A DNA stretch of 64,000 nucleotides, from the NCBI RefSeq assembly GCF_008386395.1, contig NZ_CP043761.1:6138001-6202000 (forward strand). Reading direction: 5' to 3'. Every line of letters starts with the position of its first letter. Position 1 is the first letter of the stretch. The notes under the pieces were generated by a model. That model was given only the letters and a program-made list of their open reading frames with translations, was not told the DNA's origin and did no database searches. The stretch is from Paenibacillus sp. 37. Lineage in GTDB: Bacteria > Bacillota > Bacilli > Paenibacillales > Paenibacillaceae. A program made the translations under genes and the position numbers. This document shows positions 50,181-60,232 of this stretch, piece after piece.

Positions 50181-50936
50181 CTAACTTTTAGGCCGTTCTC
50201 CTGAGGAATATCTGAGAATTCCATTATAGATTGAAGCAGCTACCTTGCGCTGATAAGCTTCGTCGGCAAGCATACGTGCCTCTTCCGGATGAGAAAGGAA
50301 ACCCACTTCTACCAGCGCTGAAGGGATCTTCAGAGCCTGTAACAGATAAACCGTATTCACCGTTTTGGCGATTCGATCTGTATTCTCCAGATTACGAACC
50401 ATCTCTTGTTGAAGCAGATTAGCCAAACCTTCGTTATCCGGATGGTTAGTTGTATAGAAAACCTGAGCTCCACTCCATCGGTTGGAAGGGACACTGTTCA
50501 TGTGAATGCTAATAAAGAGATCTGCTTGCTTATCCTCTATCCGCCGTACTCTTTGTTTCAGATCTTCCGTCTTGCGTTTGGAGTACCCCTTGGTGTCCGA
50601 TTCCGCCAAATCAGTGTCTATTTCTCGTGTCATCACCACTAAGGCCCCTGCCTGTTGCAAATAATCTCTCACATACAGGGCGATAGACAGGTTGATATCT
50701 TTTTCAATAACCCCCTGTTTACTTACCGCTCCTCCATCTGGACCTCCGTGTCCTGCATCAATGGCAATGACTTTACCCGCCATCGGCAAACTCCAATAAC
50801 CTGAAGTCTTAGCGGACGGCAGTTCATAGGACATTACCGCCACTAACATGGCCAGCAGACAGAGACTCAGCATGACCCTTTTGATTGTTTTTAGCCTAAC
50901 CCAGACTACAAAGTGTTTCCCCATATTTTTACGCAT
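50181..50936 (-). CDS. cwlD: N-acetylmuramoyl-L-alanine amidase CwlD
   Basis: A 251-residue secreted or membrane-anchored amidase. A hydrophobic signal-anchor lies at residues 20-38. The Amidase_3 domain shows the zinc-binding IAIDAGHGGPDGG, the Glu of GVIEKDINL, FISIHMNS and the catalytic Glu in ALVEVGFLSHPEE. CwlD removes the peptide from muramic acid during spore cortex synthesis, allowing muramic-lactam formation and later germination. GAGGTGG lies seven bases before the ATG. Gene position beside salA-gerD is as in Bacillus. Confidence 0.94.
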   Translation of the reverse strand: MRKNMGKHFVVWVRLKTIKRVMLSLCLLAMLVAVMSYELPSAKTSGYWSLPMAGKVIAIDAGHGGPDGGAVSKQGVIEKDINLSIALYVRDYLQQAGALVVMTREIDTDLAESDTKGYSKRKTEDLKQRVRRIEDKQADLFISIHMNSVPSNRWSGAQVFYTTNHPDNEGLANLLQQEMVRNLENTDRIAKTVNTVYLLQALKIPSALVEVGFLSHPEEARMLADEAYQRKVAASIYNGILRYSSGERPKS

Positions 50937-50950
50937 AAAAAAACCACCTC

Positions 50951-50985
50951 GTCCCTATAAATGACTCTAATCATCTATATGGGAC
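50951..50985 (-). other. Hairpin just upstream of the cwlD ribosome site
   Basis: GTCCC-TATA-ATGA and TCAT-TATA-GGGAC pair with one bulge and one mismatch. It ends where the cwlD Shine-Dalgarno begins, and a T-run follows the Shine-Dalgarno. It could end sat transcripts or modulate cwlD translation. Confidence 0.45.
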
Positions 50986-51004
50986 AAGATGGACAAATAT
51001 ACCG

Positions 51005-52174
51005 CTAGGACCGGACTTGCTCCGCCATTCCTTCAATCAGCACCTCAGCTACTTCAGGACGTGTAAATTCAGGTGGAGGGCACTGGCCGTCACGGAGCAA
51101 CCCGCGTACTTTGGTGCCGGAAAGCGCCATATGATGTTCTTTATCATGTGGGCAAGTTTTGCTGGATGCCATGTTTCCACATTTAGTACAGAAGAAACTA
51201 TGTTCGAAGAACAACGGAGTGATCCCCAGTTCCTCTGCTGTAAAGTTAGTAAAGATCTCCTGTGCTTCATATGTTCCATAATAATCACCAACACCCGCAT
51301 GGTCACGACCAACAATAAAGTGGGTACACCCATAATTTTTACGAACCATCGCATGAAAAATAGCTTCACGTGGACCGGCATACCGCATGGCTGCGGGGAA
51401 CACACCAAGAAACGCACGATCAGCCGGGTAATAGTTCTCCAGTAATACCAGATAACTCTTCATCCGAACATCTGCGGGAACATCGTCCGACTTCGTCTCT
51501 CCAACAAGTGGATTCAGGAAGAGTGCGTCTACAATCTCCATAGCGCTCTTCTGGATGTACTCATGTGCCCGATGGACCGGATTACGTGTCTGAAAACCAA
51601 CTACCGTCTTCCAACCCTTCTCCTGAAAAATCTTCCGGGTATCTGCAGGATCATAATAAAATTCTTCGAATTTCGCAGGTTTTGGACGGTTCAACACTTG
51701 GATTGGACCTCCTACGTATGTTGCAGGACGCTCCAACAGTTTTTTAACACCCGGGTGCTCGGGATCATCTGTTTTGAATACACGCCGGGCTTCTTCACCC
51801 TGATCCACCTGGTATATACTTTGGACTTCGAGCAGTCCATAAGTGACTCCATCTTGATCACCAACAAGTTTCACACGTTCACCAATTTGGAGGGATGCGG
51901 CTTGTTTATCGTCAACAGCAAGTGTGATTGGTATACTCCAGACTGTTCCATCCGCGAGACGCATGCGAGACACCACCGAAAGGTAATCTTCCTCATTCAA
52001 GAAACCTTCAAGTGGTGAGAACGCACCTACACCAATTAGATCCAAATCTGATATCGTCCAGGTATTAATAAGCAAAGTAGATAAGTTTTTACTGTCTTGC
52101 AGCAATTGCTCCCGTTCTTCTCCTTGTACGATACGCTGAACCAACGTACCTCCATGAGGCAGAATCGATGTCAT
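51005..52174 (-). CDS. sat: Sulfate adenylyltransferase (ATP sulfurylase)
   Basis: A 389-residue enzyme that makes adenosine 5'-phosphosulfate (APS) from ATP and sulfate, the first step of sulfate assimilation. The ATP-binding motifs are [12 protein letters not shown] and [12 protein letters not shown]; the C-terminus carries a zinc-type Cys cluster ([15 protein letters not shown]). It is the bacterial-archaeal homomeric type without a fused APS kinase. AAGGAG lies seven bases before the ATG, and the gene follows cysH by 23 bases, so both are in one operon. Confidence 0.95.
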   Translation of the reverse strand: MTSILPHGGTLVQRIVQGEEREQLLQDSKNLSTLLINTWTISDLDLIGVGAFSPLEGFLNEEDYLSVVSRMRLADGTVWSIPITLAVDDKQAASLQIGERVKLVGDQDGVTYGLLEVQSIYQVDQGEEARRVFKTDDPEHPGVKKLLERPATYVGGPIQVLNRPKPAKFEEFYYDPADTRKIFQEKGWKTVVGFQTRNPVHRAHEYIQKSAMEIVDALFLNPLVGETKSDDVPADVRMKSYLVLLENYYPADRAFLGVFPAAMRYAGPREAIFHAMVRKNYGCTHFIVGRDHAGVGDYYGTYEAQEIFTNFTAEELGITPLFFEHSFFCTKCGNMASSKTCPHDKEHHMALSGTKVRGLLRDGQCPPPEFTRPEVAEVLIEGMAEQVRS

Positions 52175-52197
52175 CTTGTCAGCTCCTTGTATATCTA

Positions 52198-52914
52198 TTA
52201 TTTATGAAGGCCACATTCCGTTTTATCATTACCAGACCAGCGTCCGGCACGTGGGTCCTCTCCAGGCATAACTTGACGTGTGCAATGCTCACAACCAATA
52301 CTTGGGTAGTTCTGATCATGAAGAGGGTTATATACAACGTTATTGTCACGAATATATTGCCATACATCCTCCGTCGTCCAGTGCGCAATTGGATTAAACT
52401 TCATCAGACCGAATTTAGAATCATATTCAACCTTTTTCGAGTTGGCACGAGTTGGTGCTTGATCTCTACGAATACCTGTAATCCATGCATCATACTGAGA
52501 AAGAATACGTGTTAACGGTTCGACTTTGCGAATGTTACAGCACCCGTTGGGATCAGACTTCCACAACTCTTCACCGTGTTGTGCTGCCTGTTCTTCCGGA
52601 GTAATCTTAGGTGACACGCGTACAAATTCAAGATTGTAGTTCTCCTGCATCTTATCACGTGTTTCGTATGTTTCTTTAAAGTGAAAATCTGTATCCAGAT
52701 AAAAAATATCCGTGGATGGGCTGATCTTCTGCAACATATCTACAAGTACAACATCTTCTGCACCAAAGCTGCATGCAAAAGTGATATTTGGGAATGTTTC
52801 AATAGCATACCGAATAATATCCTCTGGACTCGCGTGTTCCAGTTCCTCTGCCTTCGTCCGTGCCAAATCTTCTTTCTCCAACAAGTTCATCTGTGAATTT
52901 CCCCCATTCTGCAT
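52198..52914 (-). CDS. cysH: Adenylyl-sulfate reductase (thioredoxin), CysH
   Basis: A 238-residue reductase that converts activated sulfate to sulfite with thioredoxin. The paired cysteines [10 protein letters not shown] and GCEHC provide the four ligands of a [4Fe-4S] cluster, which marks the APS-reducing bacterial/plant type rather than the PAPS type; the catalytic Cys lies in KTECGLHK at the C-terminus. No APS kinase is nearby, which agrees. A second start at 52890 (MNLLEKED) has a stronger GGGGGA site and may be the true one. It is the first gene of cysH-sat and has a promoter close upstream. Confidence 0.93.
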   Translation of the reverse strand: MQNGGNSQMNLLEKEDLARTKAEELEHASPEDIIRYAIETFPNITFACSFGAEDVVLVDMLQKISPSTDIFYLDTDFHFKETYETRDKMQENYNLEFVRVSPKITPEEQAAQHGEELWKSDPNGCCNIRKVEPLTRILSQYDAWITGIRRDQAPTRANSKKVEYDSKFGLMKFNPIAHWTTEDVWQYIRDNNVVYNPLHDQNYPSIGCEHCTRQVMPGEDPRAGRWSGNDKTECGLHK

Positions 52915-52958
52915 TTCAATACACCTTAAAGCCGACTAATCTAATATGAATTATGTTT

Positions 52959-52986
52959 AGTATAAATCTTTCATTGCGGATGTCAA
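52959..52986 (-). promoter_or_regulatory. Sigma-A promoter of cysH-sat
   Basis: TTGACA (52981-52986), 16-base spacer, TATACT (52959-52964) on the minus strand, about 45 bases before the cysH start. The AT-rich stretch just after the -10 box may hold an operator for sulfur control, but I cannot name one with confidence. Confidence 0.75.
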
Positions 52987-53628
52987 TGCCTGCCATATGG
53001 TAAAATAAATCATTTTTTGATCATTTTTTATCGTCGCACTTACACAATATTTTGGTTCAATTTATCCATTCCTCTGTTAATGAGATAAAAACAATGATGT
53101 TGGCCCAGGTCATTAGGATGGTGAAAAAACATCTCTTAGCCTTGGAAACCTTTGCTGTTACTGTGTTTGGACAGCAAAGAACAGCATCAAAAAATCACTG
53201 GGCGACTGAAGATGAAGGAAGAAAAGCTAAAGTTTTAAGAGGAGCAGCATTGCGACTTTTAGCGGTTGATATGTAAGGGACTTTTATCGTTTCCATAAGA
53301 AATACTGATGAGACTTACAGTAAAGAATAAAGTGCAAAAACAGTAAGCCGAGTACATTCAAGAAATCCCGCGTGAGTTCGAAGCGATGATTTTATAGGAG
53401 CTGTTATAGAATGTGTGGTGAGCGATGGGTATGAGCATATTCAAAGATCTAAACGATCAGAGGGTTTCAGTATGATGTAGATGTATTAACGTACATATTA
53501 TAGGACTGTATTGAGGGAAATTAAGAGAACATTGAAATGGCATTGAAGGAAATAAGCAAGCATGGGGAGAGACATCAGAGCTACCACACAAACTAATATA
53601 ATATATGGCGTAATAGTCATGAATATAT
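52987..53628. other. Gene-poor region between cysH and rpsI
   Basis: About 640 bases. A 74-codon plus-strand frame at 53052-53276 and shorter ones lack ribosome sites and recognisable motifs. Nothing else stands out by eye. It may be remnant DNA. Confidence 0.5.
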
Positions 53629-53660
53629 AAAAAAGCCTTTGACCGAGGCCAAAGGCTTTT
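53629..53660 (-). terminator. Terminator of rplM-rpsI
   Basis: AAAAGCCTTTG and CAAAGGCTTTT pair around an eight-base loop, with a T-run on the minus strand. It lies directly after the rpsI stop. Confidence 0.92.
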
Positions 53661-53664
53661 AATA

Positions 53665-54057
53665 TTAACGTTTGGAGAACTGAGGTGCGCGACGAGCCGC
53701 TTTAAGACCGTATTTTTTACGCTCTTTCATACGTGGGTCACGAGTCAGGAATCCTGCTTTTTTCAGGGATGCACGGTATTCCGGATCTGCTTTGAGCAAA
53801 GCGCGGGAGATACCATGACGGATTGCACCGGCTTGACCGGAGATTCCGCCACCATGAGCAATAACAAGAACGTCATAGTTGTTGAGCGTTTCTGTCAAGT
53901 TCAGTGGTTGTTTTACGATCAGTTTGAGTGTTTCCAAACCGAAGTATTCATTAATATCACGTTTATTGATGACAATGCGTCCTTCACCCGGTACAAGGCG
54001 AACACGTGCTACCGAATGTTTACGACGACCTGTCCCATAGTATTGTACTTGTGCCAT
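53665..54057 (-). CDS. rpsI: 30S ribosomal protein S9
   Basis: 130 residues, normal length. It begins [19 protein letters not shown] and ends in the conserved basic tail [10 protein letters not shown] that reaches into the P site. It follows rplM by 19 bases as in almost all bacteria and is closed by a strong terminator. Confidence 0.98.
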   Translation of the reverse strand: MAQVQYYGTGRRKHSVARVRLVPGEGRIVINKRDINEYFGLETLKLIVKQPLNLTETLNNYDVLVIAHGGGISGQAGAIRHGISRALLKADPEYRASLKKAGFLTRDPRMKERKKYGLKAARRAPQFSKR

Positions 54058-54076
54058 GAAACTGTCCTCCTTTTAA

Positions 54077-54514
54077 TTAACCGCGAAGTTCGTAAACTTC
54101 TGGTTTTTGTGCTGCATGTGGATGCTCAGTGCCTCTGTACGCTTTAAGTCTCAACTTCATTTTCTCGCCCATGCGAGTTTTAGGAAGCATACCGCGAACA
54201 GCCAATTCCAACATACGCTCAGGTTTGTTTTTAACCATCTCTTCAGCTGTAGTTACTTTCAAACCACCTGGGTGCATTGAGTGACGGTAGTATTTTTTAC
54301 CTTGCATTTTCTTACCAGTCAATACGATTTTCTCAGCATTGATGATAACAACGAAATCGCCAGTGTCCACATGTGGAGTGAATTGTGGCTTGTGTTTGCC
54401 GCGAATCAAAGCTGCTGCTTCGCTCGCCAAACGTCCGAGGGTTTTGCCTTCAGCATCAATGATGTGCCATTGGCGCTCAACTTCGTTAGGCTTCGCCATG
54501 TACGTAGTACGCAT
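54077..54514 (-). CDS. rplM: 50S ribosomal protein L13
   Basis: 145 residues, starting [17 protein letters not shown] with family motifs [37 protein letters not shown] and the C-terminal [14 protein letters not shown]. First gene of rplM-rpsI; AAGGAGG precedes the start, and a promoter lies about 150 bases upstream. Confidence 0.98.
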   Translation of the reverse strand: MRTTYMAKPNEVERQWHIIDAEGKTLGRLASEAAALIRGKHKPQFTPHVDTGDFVVIINAEKIVLTGKKMQGKKYYRHSMHPGGLKVTTAEEMVKNKPERMLELAVRGMLPKTRMGEKMKLRLKAYRGTEHPHAAQKPEVYELRG

Positions 54515-54661
54515 GAAAAGTTCCTCCTTAAAATGTTCAAAATCATCATTTTCATTTATCTTCGTTCGTTAAGTTATAACTTTAGGTGTTGATGGATTGT
54601 AAATTTGATGTGAACCTCTTAATTGGGGCTGTGGGAAAGCCATTAAGAAAACACAACTTTT

Positions 54662-54690
54662 ATATTACATGATAGGCGATTAAATCGCAA
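54662..54690 (-). promoter_or_regulatory. Sigma-A promoter of rplM-rpsI
   Basis: TTGCGA (54685-54690), 17-base spacer, TAATAT (54662-54667) on the minus strand. It gives a leader of about 140 bases before rplM, long enough for control of ribosomal protein expression. Confidence 0.7.
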
Positions 54691-54719
54691 GTGTTAATTA
54701 AGCTTTTCACTCACCAAAT

Positions 54720-55493
54720 TTAATCTTTTTTGTATTCAAGATCCCAGAGCATTAAACCGCAGCTAACTGCAGTAGGTCCTGCAGCAGATCGATTACATGC
54801 AGCAATCATATTTGGTACATCAGAGGCTTTCCGTTTGCCCTCTCCGATCTCCAGCAGTGTCCCTACAATGATACGAACCATATGCTGCAAGAAGCCGTTA
54901 CCACTCACATAAATGTGAATGACACCCTGATCGCGCGGATGGTCTCTGCACATTGATCGGTCCACTTCCATCCATGCTTCATACACCGAACGGACATGAT
55001 TCTCTTTCTGAGACTTGCGTGAAGCAAAAGAGGTGAAATCATACGTCCCTATGAAATGTCGTAAGCCCTCCTGCATTGCCATAATATCAAGCTTCGCATG
55101 ATGATGATATTGCAGTCTTCTGTTGAATACATCCGGAAATTGATTCGCATTGACTGTATAACGATACGTTTTCTTTTTCGCTGCATAGCGAGAATGAAAA
55201 TCAGCCGAAACTTCAATCGCATCAATAACAACAATATCGGAGGGTAATCTGGAGTTGAGTGCAATACACCAACGTTCAATCGGGATCTGGGACTCCGTAG
55301 GAAAATTGAAGATTTGTCTGCGGGCGTGAACACCTGCATCTGTTCGGCCTGAACCTGTAATTTTAACCTTCTCACCGGTTAAAGCACGAATCGCATCTTC
55401 AAGATGATCCTGAATGGTATTCCCACCCGGCTGTACTTGGAAGCCGAAATAGGCAGTGCCATCATAAGTTAATGTCATACATAAGTTCCGCAT
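54720..55493 (-). CDS. truA: tRNA pseudouridine synthase A (38-40)
   Basis: A 257-residue enzyme that makes pseudouridine at positions 38-40 of the tRNA anticodon arm. The catalytic Asp is in GSGRTDAGVHARRQI; YRYTVNA, FIGTYDFTSFAS and GNGFLQHMVRIIVGTLLEIG are typical. I start at 55493 (MRNLCMTLTYDGTAYFGFQ), which has AAGGTG upstream and the normal length; a start 17 codons earlier adds an unlikely hydrophobic leader. Here truA follows rplQ directly; the ecfA-ecfA-ecfT genes often found between them in Firmicutes are absent. Confidence 0.93.
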   Translation of the reverse strand: MRNLCMTLTYDGTAYFGFQVQPGGNTIQDHLEDAIRALTGEKVKITGSGRTDAGVHARRQIFNFPTESQIPIERWCIALNSRLPSDIVVIDAIEVSADFHSRYAAKKKTYRYTVNANQFPDVFNRRLQYHHHAKLDIMAMQEGLRHFIGTYDFTSFASRKSQKENHVRSVYEAWMEVDRSMCRDHPRDQGVIHIYVSGNGFLQHMVRIIVGTLLEIGEGKRKASDVPNMIAACNRSAAGPTAVSCGLMLWDLEYKKD

Positions 55494-55542
55494 TATTACC
55501 ACACCTTTGTTCCATACTATACATATCCCTATCCCGAACAGC

Positions 55543-55567
55543 AAAAGAAGCCCCTTACGGAGCTTCT
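55543..55567 (-). terminator. Terminator after rplQ
   Basis: GAAGC-CCG and GGGGCTTC-type arms pair around TAAG and are followed by TTTT on the minus strand. It lies between rplQ and truA and marks the end of the large ribosomal operon. Confidence 0.7.
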
Positions 55568-55652
55568 ATTACAGCACGAATTCCGAAATGAAGAGAAAAA
55601 AAGGGTTAATCCAGAATCGTTGATTCTGTCCCCTTTCCTCATCTCATCTGTT

Positions 55653-56018
55653 TTACGCGCGGTCTACCAGTTCCAAGTAAACCATTGGCGCTGCGTCACC
55701 ACGACGAGGTCCCAGTTTCAAGATACGAGTGTATCCACCTGGACGCTCAGCGTAACGACCGGACAATTCGCTAAACAGTTTTTGGATTGCATCTTGCTCA
55801 CCATCGATAGTTTCGCGGCGAACATAAGCTGCCACTTGGCGACGGGCATGAAGATCTCCCTTTTTCGCTTTAGTGATCAGTTTTTCAGCAATAGAGCGAA
55901 CCTCTTTTGCTTTCGCTTCAGTTGTCTGAATGCGTTCGTATAAGAACAGGTCGGTTACCAGGTCACGGAACAAAGCTTTACGTGCGCTGGAATTACGGCC
56001 CAACTTTTGGTATGCCAT
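55653..56018 (-). CDS. rplQ: 50S ribosomal protein L17
   Basis: 121 residues, starting [24 protein letters not shown] with VYLELVDRA at the C-terminus. Last gene of the alpha operon, 34 bases after rpoA, followed by a terminator. Confidence 0.98.
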   Translation of the reverse strand: MAYQKLGRNSSARKALFRDLVTDLFLYERIQTTEAKAKEVRSIAEKLITKAKKGDLHARRQVAAYVRRETIDGEQDAIQKLFSELSGRYAERPGGYTRILKLGPRRGDAAPMVYLELVDRA

Positions 56019-56052
56019 TGTTTTCCCTCCTTCACTTCAAGCACTCGGCTGT

Positions 56053-56997
56053 CTATTCTTCTGTACGTAGTCCCAAACCAAGTTCCTCAAGCTTCTCTTG
56101 AACTTCTTCCAAAGACTTGCGTCCGAGGTTGCGGACTTTCATCATGTCTTCTTCCGTTTTCGTAGTCAGCTCTTGCACGGTATTAATACCAGCACGTTTG
56201 AGGCAGTTGTAGGAACGAACAGAGAGATCCAGCTCTTCGATCGTCATTTCGAGTACTTTTTCTTTTTTGTCTTCTTCTTTTTCGACCATGATCTCTGCAT
56301 CTTTCGCTTCGTCTGTAAGACCCACGAAGAGCATCAAATGCTCAGTCAAAATTTTAGCGCCGAGGCTTACAGCCTCTTCAGGACGAATACTTCCATCAGT
56401 CCAAACTTCCAACGTGAGCTTGTCATAGTTGGTCACTTGACCGACACGCGTATTTTCCACAGCGTAGTTAACGCGACTGATCGGGGTGAAGATGGAATCG
56501 ACTGGGATGACGCCGATCGGCTGGTCATCGCGTTTATTCCGATCTGCCTGGACGTAGCCGCGACCGCGATTGGCAAAAATACGCATGTGAAGTCTCGAAC
56601 CTGGTCCGAGCGTAGCAATGTGCAAATCCGGATTAAGGATTTCAACATCGGAGTCAGCACGGATATCTCCAGCCGTAATTGCTCCTTCGCCTTCAGCATC
56701 AATCTCGAGCACTTTCTCCTCGTCTGAATGAATCTTAAGCGACAAAGCTTTCAGGTTAAGAATAACCTCCGTTACATCTTCCATTACGCCAGGAACTGTA
56801 GCAAATTCATGCAGAACGCCATCGATTTGAACCGAAGACACTGCCGCACCCGGCAGTGACGAGAGCAAGATTCGGCGAAGCGAGTTTCCAAGCGTCGTAC
56901 CGTATCCGCGCTCAAGCGGTTCTACTACGAATTTCCCATAGGTGCCATCATCGTTGACGTCTACCGTCTCAATTTTCGGCTTTTCGATTTCAATCAC
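56053..56997 (-). CDS. rpoA: DNA-directed RNA polymerase subunit alpha
   Basis: A 314-residue polymerase subunit. The N-terminal domain ([21 protein letters not shown]) dimerises and nucleates assembly; an acidic linker ([13 protein letters not shown]) leads to the C-terminal domain ([34 protein letters not shown]) that contacts UP elements and activators. The start is GTG with GGAGGGG nine bases upstream. It sits between rpsK and rplQ as usual. Confidence 0.98.
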   Translation of the reverse strand: MIEIEKPKIETVDVNDDGTYGKFVVEPLERGYGTTLGNSLRRILLSSLPGAAVSSVQIDGVLHEFATVPGVMEDVTEVILNLKALSLKIHSDEEKVLEIDAEGEGAITAGDIRADSDVEILNPDLHIATLGPGSRLHMRIFANRGRGYVQADRNKRDDQPIGVIPVDSIFTPISRVNYAVENTRVGQVTNYDKLTLEVWTDGSIRPEEAVSLGAKILTEHLMLFVGLTDEAKDAEIMVEKEEDKKEKVLEMTIEELDLSVRSYNCLKRAGINTVQELTTKTEEDMMKVRNLGRKSLEEVQEKLEELGLGLRTEE

Positions 56998-57133
56998 TGC
57001 AATACCCCTCCTTCAAAACGTCGGTCCTCTATGAAACATTTACCTTCTCTTGCGAAAACATGTAGTAGTATGCCTAAACAACCATTATTAGCAGATTGTG
57101 CCGGAAATATACCACACGCAGGGGCAAATCTCA

Positions 57134-57529
57134 TTAGACACGACGACGTTTTGGAGGACGGCATCCGTTATGCGGGACTGGAGTTACGTCTTTGATCAGG
57201 TTAACTTCAAGACCAGCAGCTTGCAAAGAGCGGATCGCTGCTTCACGGCCTGCGCCTGGTCCTTTAACCATAACCTCAACGGCTTTCATCCCATGTTCCA
57301 TTGCAGCTTTGGCAGCAGTCTCAGCAGCCATTTGTGCAGCAAACGGAGTCGATTTACGGGAACCTCTGAATCCGAGGCCGCCGGAGCTTGCCCACGAAAT
57401 TGCATTACCGTGAGGATCCGTAATAGTAACGATAGTGTTATTGAAAGTGGAACGGATATGTGCCACGCCAGATTCAATATTCTTACGGTCACGACGTTTA
57501 GTACGTACGACTTTTTTCGGTTTAGCCAT
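57134..57529 (-). CDS. rpsK: 30S ribosomal protein S11
   Basis: 131 residues. Motifs include [33 protein letters not shown] and the basic C-terminus [18 protein letters not shown]. It lies between rpsM (20-base gap) and rpoA. Confidence 0.98.
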   Translation of the reverse strand: MAKPKKVVRTKRRDRKNIESGVAHIRSTFNNTIVTITDPHGNAISWASSGGLGFRGSRKSTPFAAQMAAETAAKAAMEHGMKAVEVMVKGPGAGREAAIRSLQAAGLEVNLIKDVTPVPHNGCRPPKRRRV

Positions 57530-57548
57530 TTTCTCTTATCCCCCCTTA

Positions 57549-57917
57549 TTATTTCTTCTTGTTCGCTACTGTACGACGAGGACCTTTACGAGTACGAGCA
57601 TTCGTTTTCGTACGTTGTCCACGAACAGGCAGACCACGACGATGACGAACTCCACGGTAACAACCGATCTCCGTCAAACGTTTAATATTCAAAGAGATTT
57701 CTCGACGCAGGTCACCTTCTACTTTGACCTCTTTATCGATACTTTCACGCAATTTGCTGACTTCATCTTCCGTCAAATCACGAACACGAGTGTCCGGATT
57801 GATGCCTGTTGTGCTCAGAATTTTCTGGGAAGTCGTTTTACCGATTCCGAAAATATAAGTCAAGGCGATCTCAACGCGCTTATCACGTGGCAAATCCACA
57901 CCAGATATACGTGCCAT
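57549..57917 (-). CDS. rpsM: 30S ribosomal protein S13
   Basis: 122 residues, starting [21 protein letters not shown], with [19 protein letters not shown] and the Lys/Arg-rich tail that contacts tRNA. It follows rpmJ by 20 bases. Confidence 0.98.
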   Translation of the reverse strand: MARISGVDLPRDKRVEIALTYIFGIGKTTSQKILSTTGINPDTRVRDLTEDEVSKLRESIDKEVKVEGDLRREISLNIKRLTEIGCYRGVRHRRGLPVRGQRTKTNARTRKGPRRTVANKKK

Positions 57918-57937
57918 TTTACGCTACACCCCCTTCT

Positions 57938-58163
<226 letters not shown>

Positions 58164-58203
58164 CCGCTACATAAGCTTCACAGTTCATTGCAACTGTCTA
58201 CTA

Positions 58204-58419
58204 CTATTTACGGTAAGTTATGCGACCTTTTGTTAAATCATAAGGCGACAACTGAACAACTACTTTGTCTCCAGTCAGGATACGGATAAAGTGCATCCGC
58301 AGTTTTCCGGAAACGTGAGCGAGAATTTGATGACCGTTCTCAAGCTCAACCTTGAATGTTGCATTCGGTAGCGGTTCGAGAACCGTACCTTCCACTTCAA
58401 TGACATCTTCCTTAGCCAT
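58204..58419 (-). CDS. infA: Translation initiation factor IF-1
   Basis: 71 residues, starting [19 protein letters not shown]; the single S1-like OB fold is seen in [18 protein letters not shown] and the C-terminal [12 protein letters not shown]. It binds the ribosomal A site during initiation. Four bases after the KOW protein gene. Confidence 0.98.
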   Translation of the reverse strand: MAKEDVIEVEGTVLEPLPNATFKVELENGHQILAHVSGKLRMHFIRILTGDKVVVQLSPYDLTKGRITYRK

Positions 58420-58422
58420 TAG

Positions 58423-58731
58423 TCAGTCTCCTTTCTCTTCAGCTTGAATGTTGGTGGATTCCAGAAATGAATGAACCGCGTAACGGAGCTTTCCATTTGT
58501 CACCCGACCACTCTCGTTTAAACTGTTCACAACCTCGCTGCTAATCATGGGCTGGAGCTCAAGATGAAGAAGATTCTTCTTCTTTGGTTGATCAAACTTA
58601 CGTTTGTCTCCATCCGCAATATATACGAACTTACCGTCCGCTATAGCAACAATTACTGCGGCTTGGTCCGCATTGCGGCCTTTACGGATCTTCACAAGTT
58701 GACCGAGCTGCGGATTAGACTGACTGTTCAT
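58423..58731 (-). CDS. KOW-domain RNA-binding protein (L14e-like)
   Basis: A 102-residue protein. The N-terminal KOW segment LGQLVKIRKGRNADQAAVIVAI is a nucleic-acid-binding fold, followed by FVYIADGDKRKFDQPKKKNLLHLEL. It resembles the small L14e/L6e/L27e-like proteins encoded between map and infA in many Firmicutes, which probably bind rRNA or help assemble ribosomes. It is tightly packed, ten bases after map and four before infA. Exact function is not established. Confidence 0.88.
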   Translation of the reverse strand: MNSQSNPQLGQLVKIRKGRNADQAAVIVAIADGKFVYIADGDKRKFDQPKKKNLLHLELQPMISSEVVNSLNESGRVTNGKLRYAVHSFLESTNIQAEEKGD

Positions 58732-58741
58732 GCCTCATCAC

Positions 58742-59497
58742 CTACGCATTCAGTTTCGTGAAAATTTCCATACCATCTGGTGTAACTGCTACGGTGTGTT
58801 CAAAGTGTGCACATAACTTACCATCAACCGTGACGACAGTCCAGTTATCTTCCAACGTTTTCACATACCGTCTACCTACGTTAACCATCGGCTCTATGGC
58901 CAGCACCATGCCCGCTTTAAGCCGTGGTCCCCGATCGGGAAGACCATAGTTCGGAATCTGTGGTTCTTCGTGCAGATCTGCGCCTATGCCGTGACCGACA
59001 TATTCACGAACTACGGAGAACCCTTCATCTTCAATATATTTCTGAATCGCATGAGATATTGTAAACAAGCGAACGTCCGGTTTTACCAGCGCCAGACCTG
59101 CGTATAACGAAGCCTCAGTAACGTCCAGAAGACGACGGGCTTCTTCGGAAATACGGCCGACCGGATAAGTCCAGGCGGAATCTCCATGATACCCCTGGTA
59201 CTGCGCGCCAATGTCAAACGTAACGATATCGCCCTCGTTCAACTTGCGTTTGCCGGGAAATCCATGTACCAACTCTTCATTGACTGAAGCGCACACACTG
59301 GCAGGGAAACCGTTATAACCTTTGAAAGACGGCACAGCTCCTTGACTGCGGATATATTGATCAGCCATATGGTCAAGTTCTCCAGTCGTAATACCGGGAG
59401 CGATATGCTCTGCCAAGAGACGATGCGTTTCCGCAACAATTCTCCCTGCTTCCCTCATCAAGCCCAGTTCCGTTTCGGACTTACCAATGATCATCAA
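58742..59497 (-). CDS. map: Methionine aminopeptidase, type I
   Basis: A 251-residue enzyme that removes the initiator methionine. Metal ligands are in [15 protein letters not shown] (two Asp), [12 protein letters not shown] (His), AIEPMVNVG (Glu) and the final HFEHTVAVT (Glu region). No N-terminal zinc-finger extension, so type Ia. It starts one base after the adk stop; a Met at residue 2 is an equally possible start. Confidence 0.97.
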   Translation of the reverse strand: MMIIGKSETELGLMREAGRIVAETHRLLAEHIAPGITTGELDHMADQYIRSQGAVPSFKGYNGFPASVCASVNEELVHGFPGKRKLNEGDIVTFDIGAQYQGYHGDSAWTYPVGRISEEARRLLDVTEASLYAGLALVKPDVRLFTISHAIQKYIEDEGFSVVREYVGHGIGADLHEEPQIPNYGLPDRGPRLKAGMVLAIEPMVNVGRRYVKTLEDNWTVVTVDGKLCAHFEHTVAVTPDGMEIFTKLNA

Positions 59498-60142
59498 TTA
59501 ACCTCTCAGTAAGGACACGATTTCTTGAGAAACTTGATCGATATCCTGTTCTCCGTTCATTTGACGAAGAAGACCTTTAGTCTCATAGAACGTGAGGAGT
59601 GGTGCTGTTTTGTTGATATACTCGTCCAGTCGTGTACCTACACTCTCTTCATTATCATCAGAGCGTTGATACAACTCACCAGCGCATTTATCACAAATAC
59701 CTTCCTGCTTAGGCGGATTGAATACCACATGATAAGTGGAACCACAGTTTTTACAAATTCGACGCCCCGTCAAACGAGCGAGCAATTTGTTGCGATCCAC
59801 TTTCAGGTTGATTACATGATCGAGACCTGAGTTCAATCGATCCAGAATGCCATCGAGCGCTTCTGCTTGGGAAAGGGTTCTTGGAAATCCGTCCAAGAGG
59901 AAACCTTCTCTGCAGTCAGGCTGCTGCAAACGTTCTTCAACGATGCCAATGGTTACATCATCTGGTACAAGCAATCCTTGATCCATATATTCCTTGGCTT
60001 TCATGCCAATGGGAGTTCCCTGTTTGATCGCGAGACGAAATGCATCGCCTGTTGAAATATGGGGAATACCGAACTCTTTCACGATGACGTCTGCTTGCGT
60101 TCCTTTTCCTGCCCCCGGAGGGCCCATGAATAGGATGTTCAC
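59498..60142 (-). CDS. adk: Adenylate kinase
   Basis: A 214-residue enzyme that equilibrates ATP and AMP with two ADP. The P-loop is [26 protein letters not shown] and the LID domain follow. The LID has four cysteines (CKNCGSTYH and [10 protein letters not shown]), the zinc-binding form usual in Gram-positives. It follows secY by about 90 bases with a hairpin in the gap. Confidence 0.98.
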   Translation of the reverse strand: MNILFMGPPGAGKGTQADVIVKEFGIPHISTGDAFRLAIKQGTPIGMKAKEYMDQGLLVPDDVTIGIVEERLQQPDCREGFLLDGFPRTLSQAEALDGILDRLNSGLDHVINLKVDRNKLLARLTGRRICKNCGSTYHVVFNPPKQEGICDKCAGELYQRSDDNEESVGTRLDEYINKTAPLLTFYETKGLLRQMNGEQDIDQVSQEIVSLLRG

Positions 60143-60187
60143 GTTATGTCACTCCCTCCAAGACTACCCTACATCAACAAACAGCAC

Positions 60188-60230
60188 AATAGGTGCCGGC
60201 AAGTAAATCTTCACTCGACCGGTACCTATT
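60188..60230 (-). other. Hairpin between secY and adk
   Basis: AATAGGT-CCGG and CCGG-ACCTATT form an 11-base stem with one mismatch around a loop of about 19 bases. No T-run follows. It may set the ratio of secY to adk expression or protect mRNA ends. Confidence 0.55.
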
Positions 60231-60232
60231 GC

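Noticed and set aside
53052..53276. 74-codon plus-strand frame between cysH and rpsI
   Set aside because: No Shine-Dalgarno sequence and no recognisable motif. Composition gives no support for coding.
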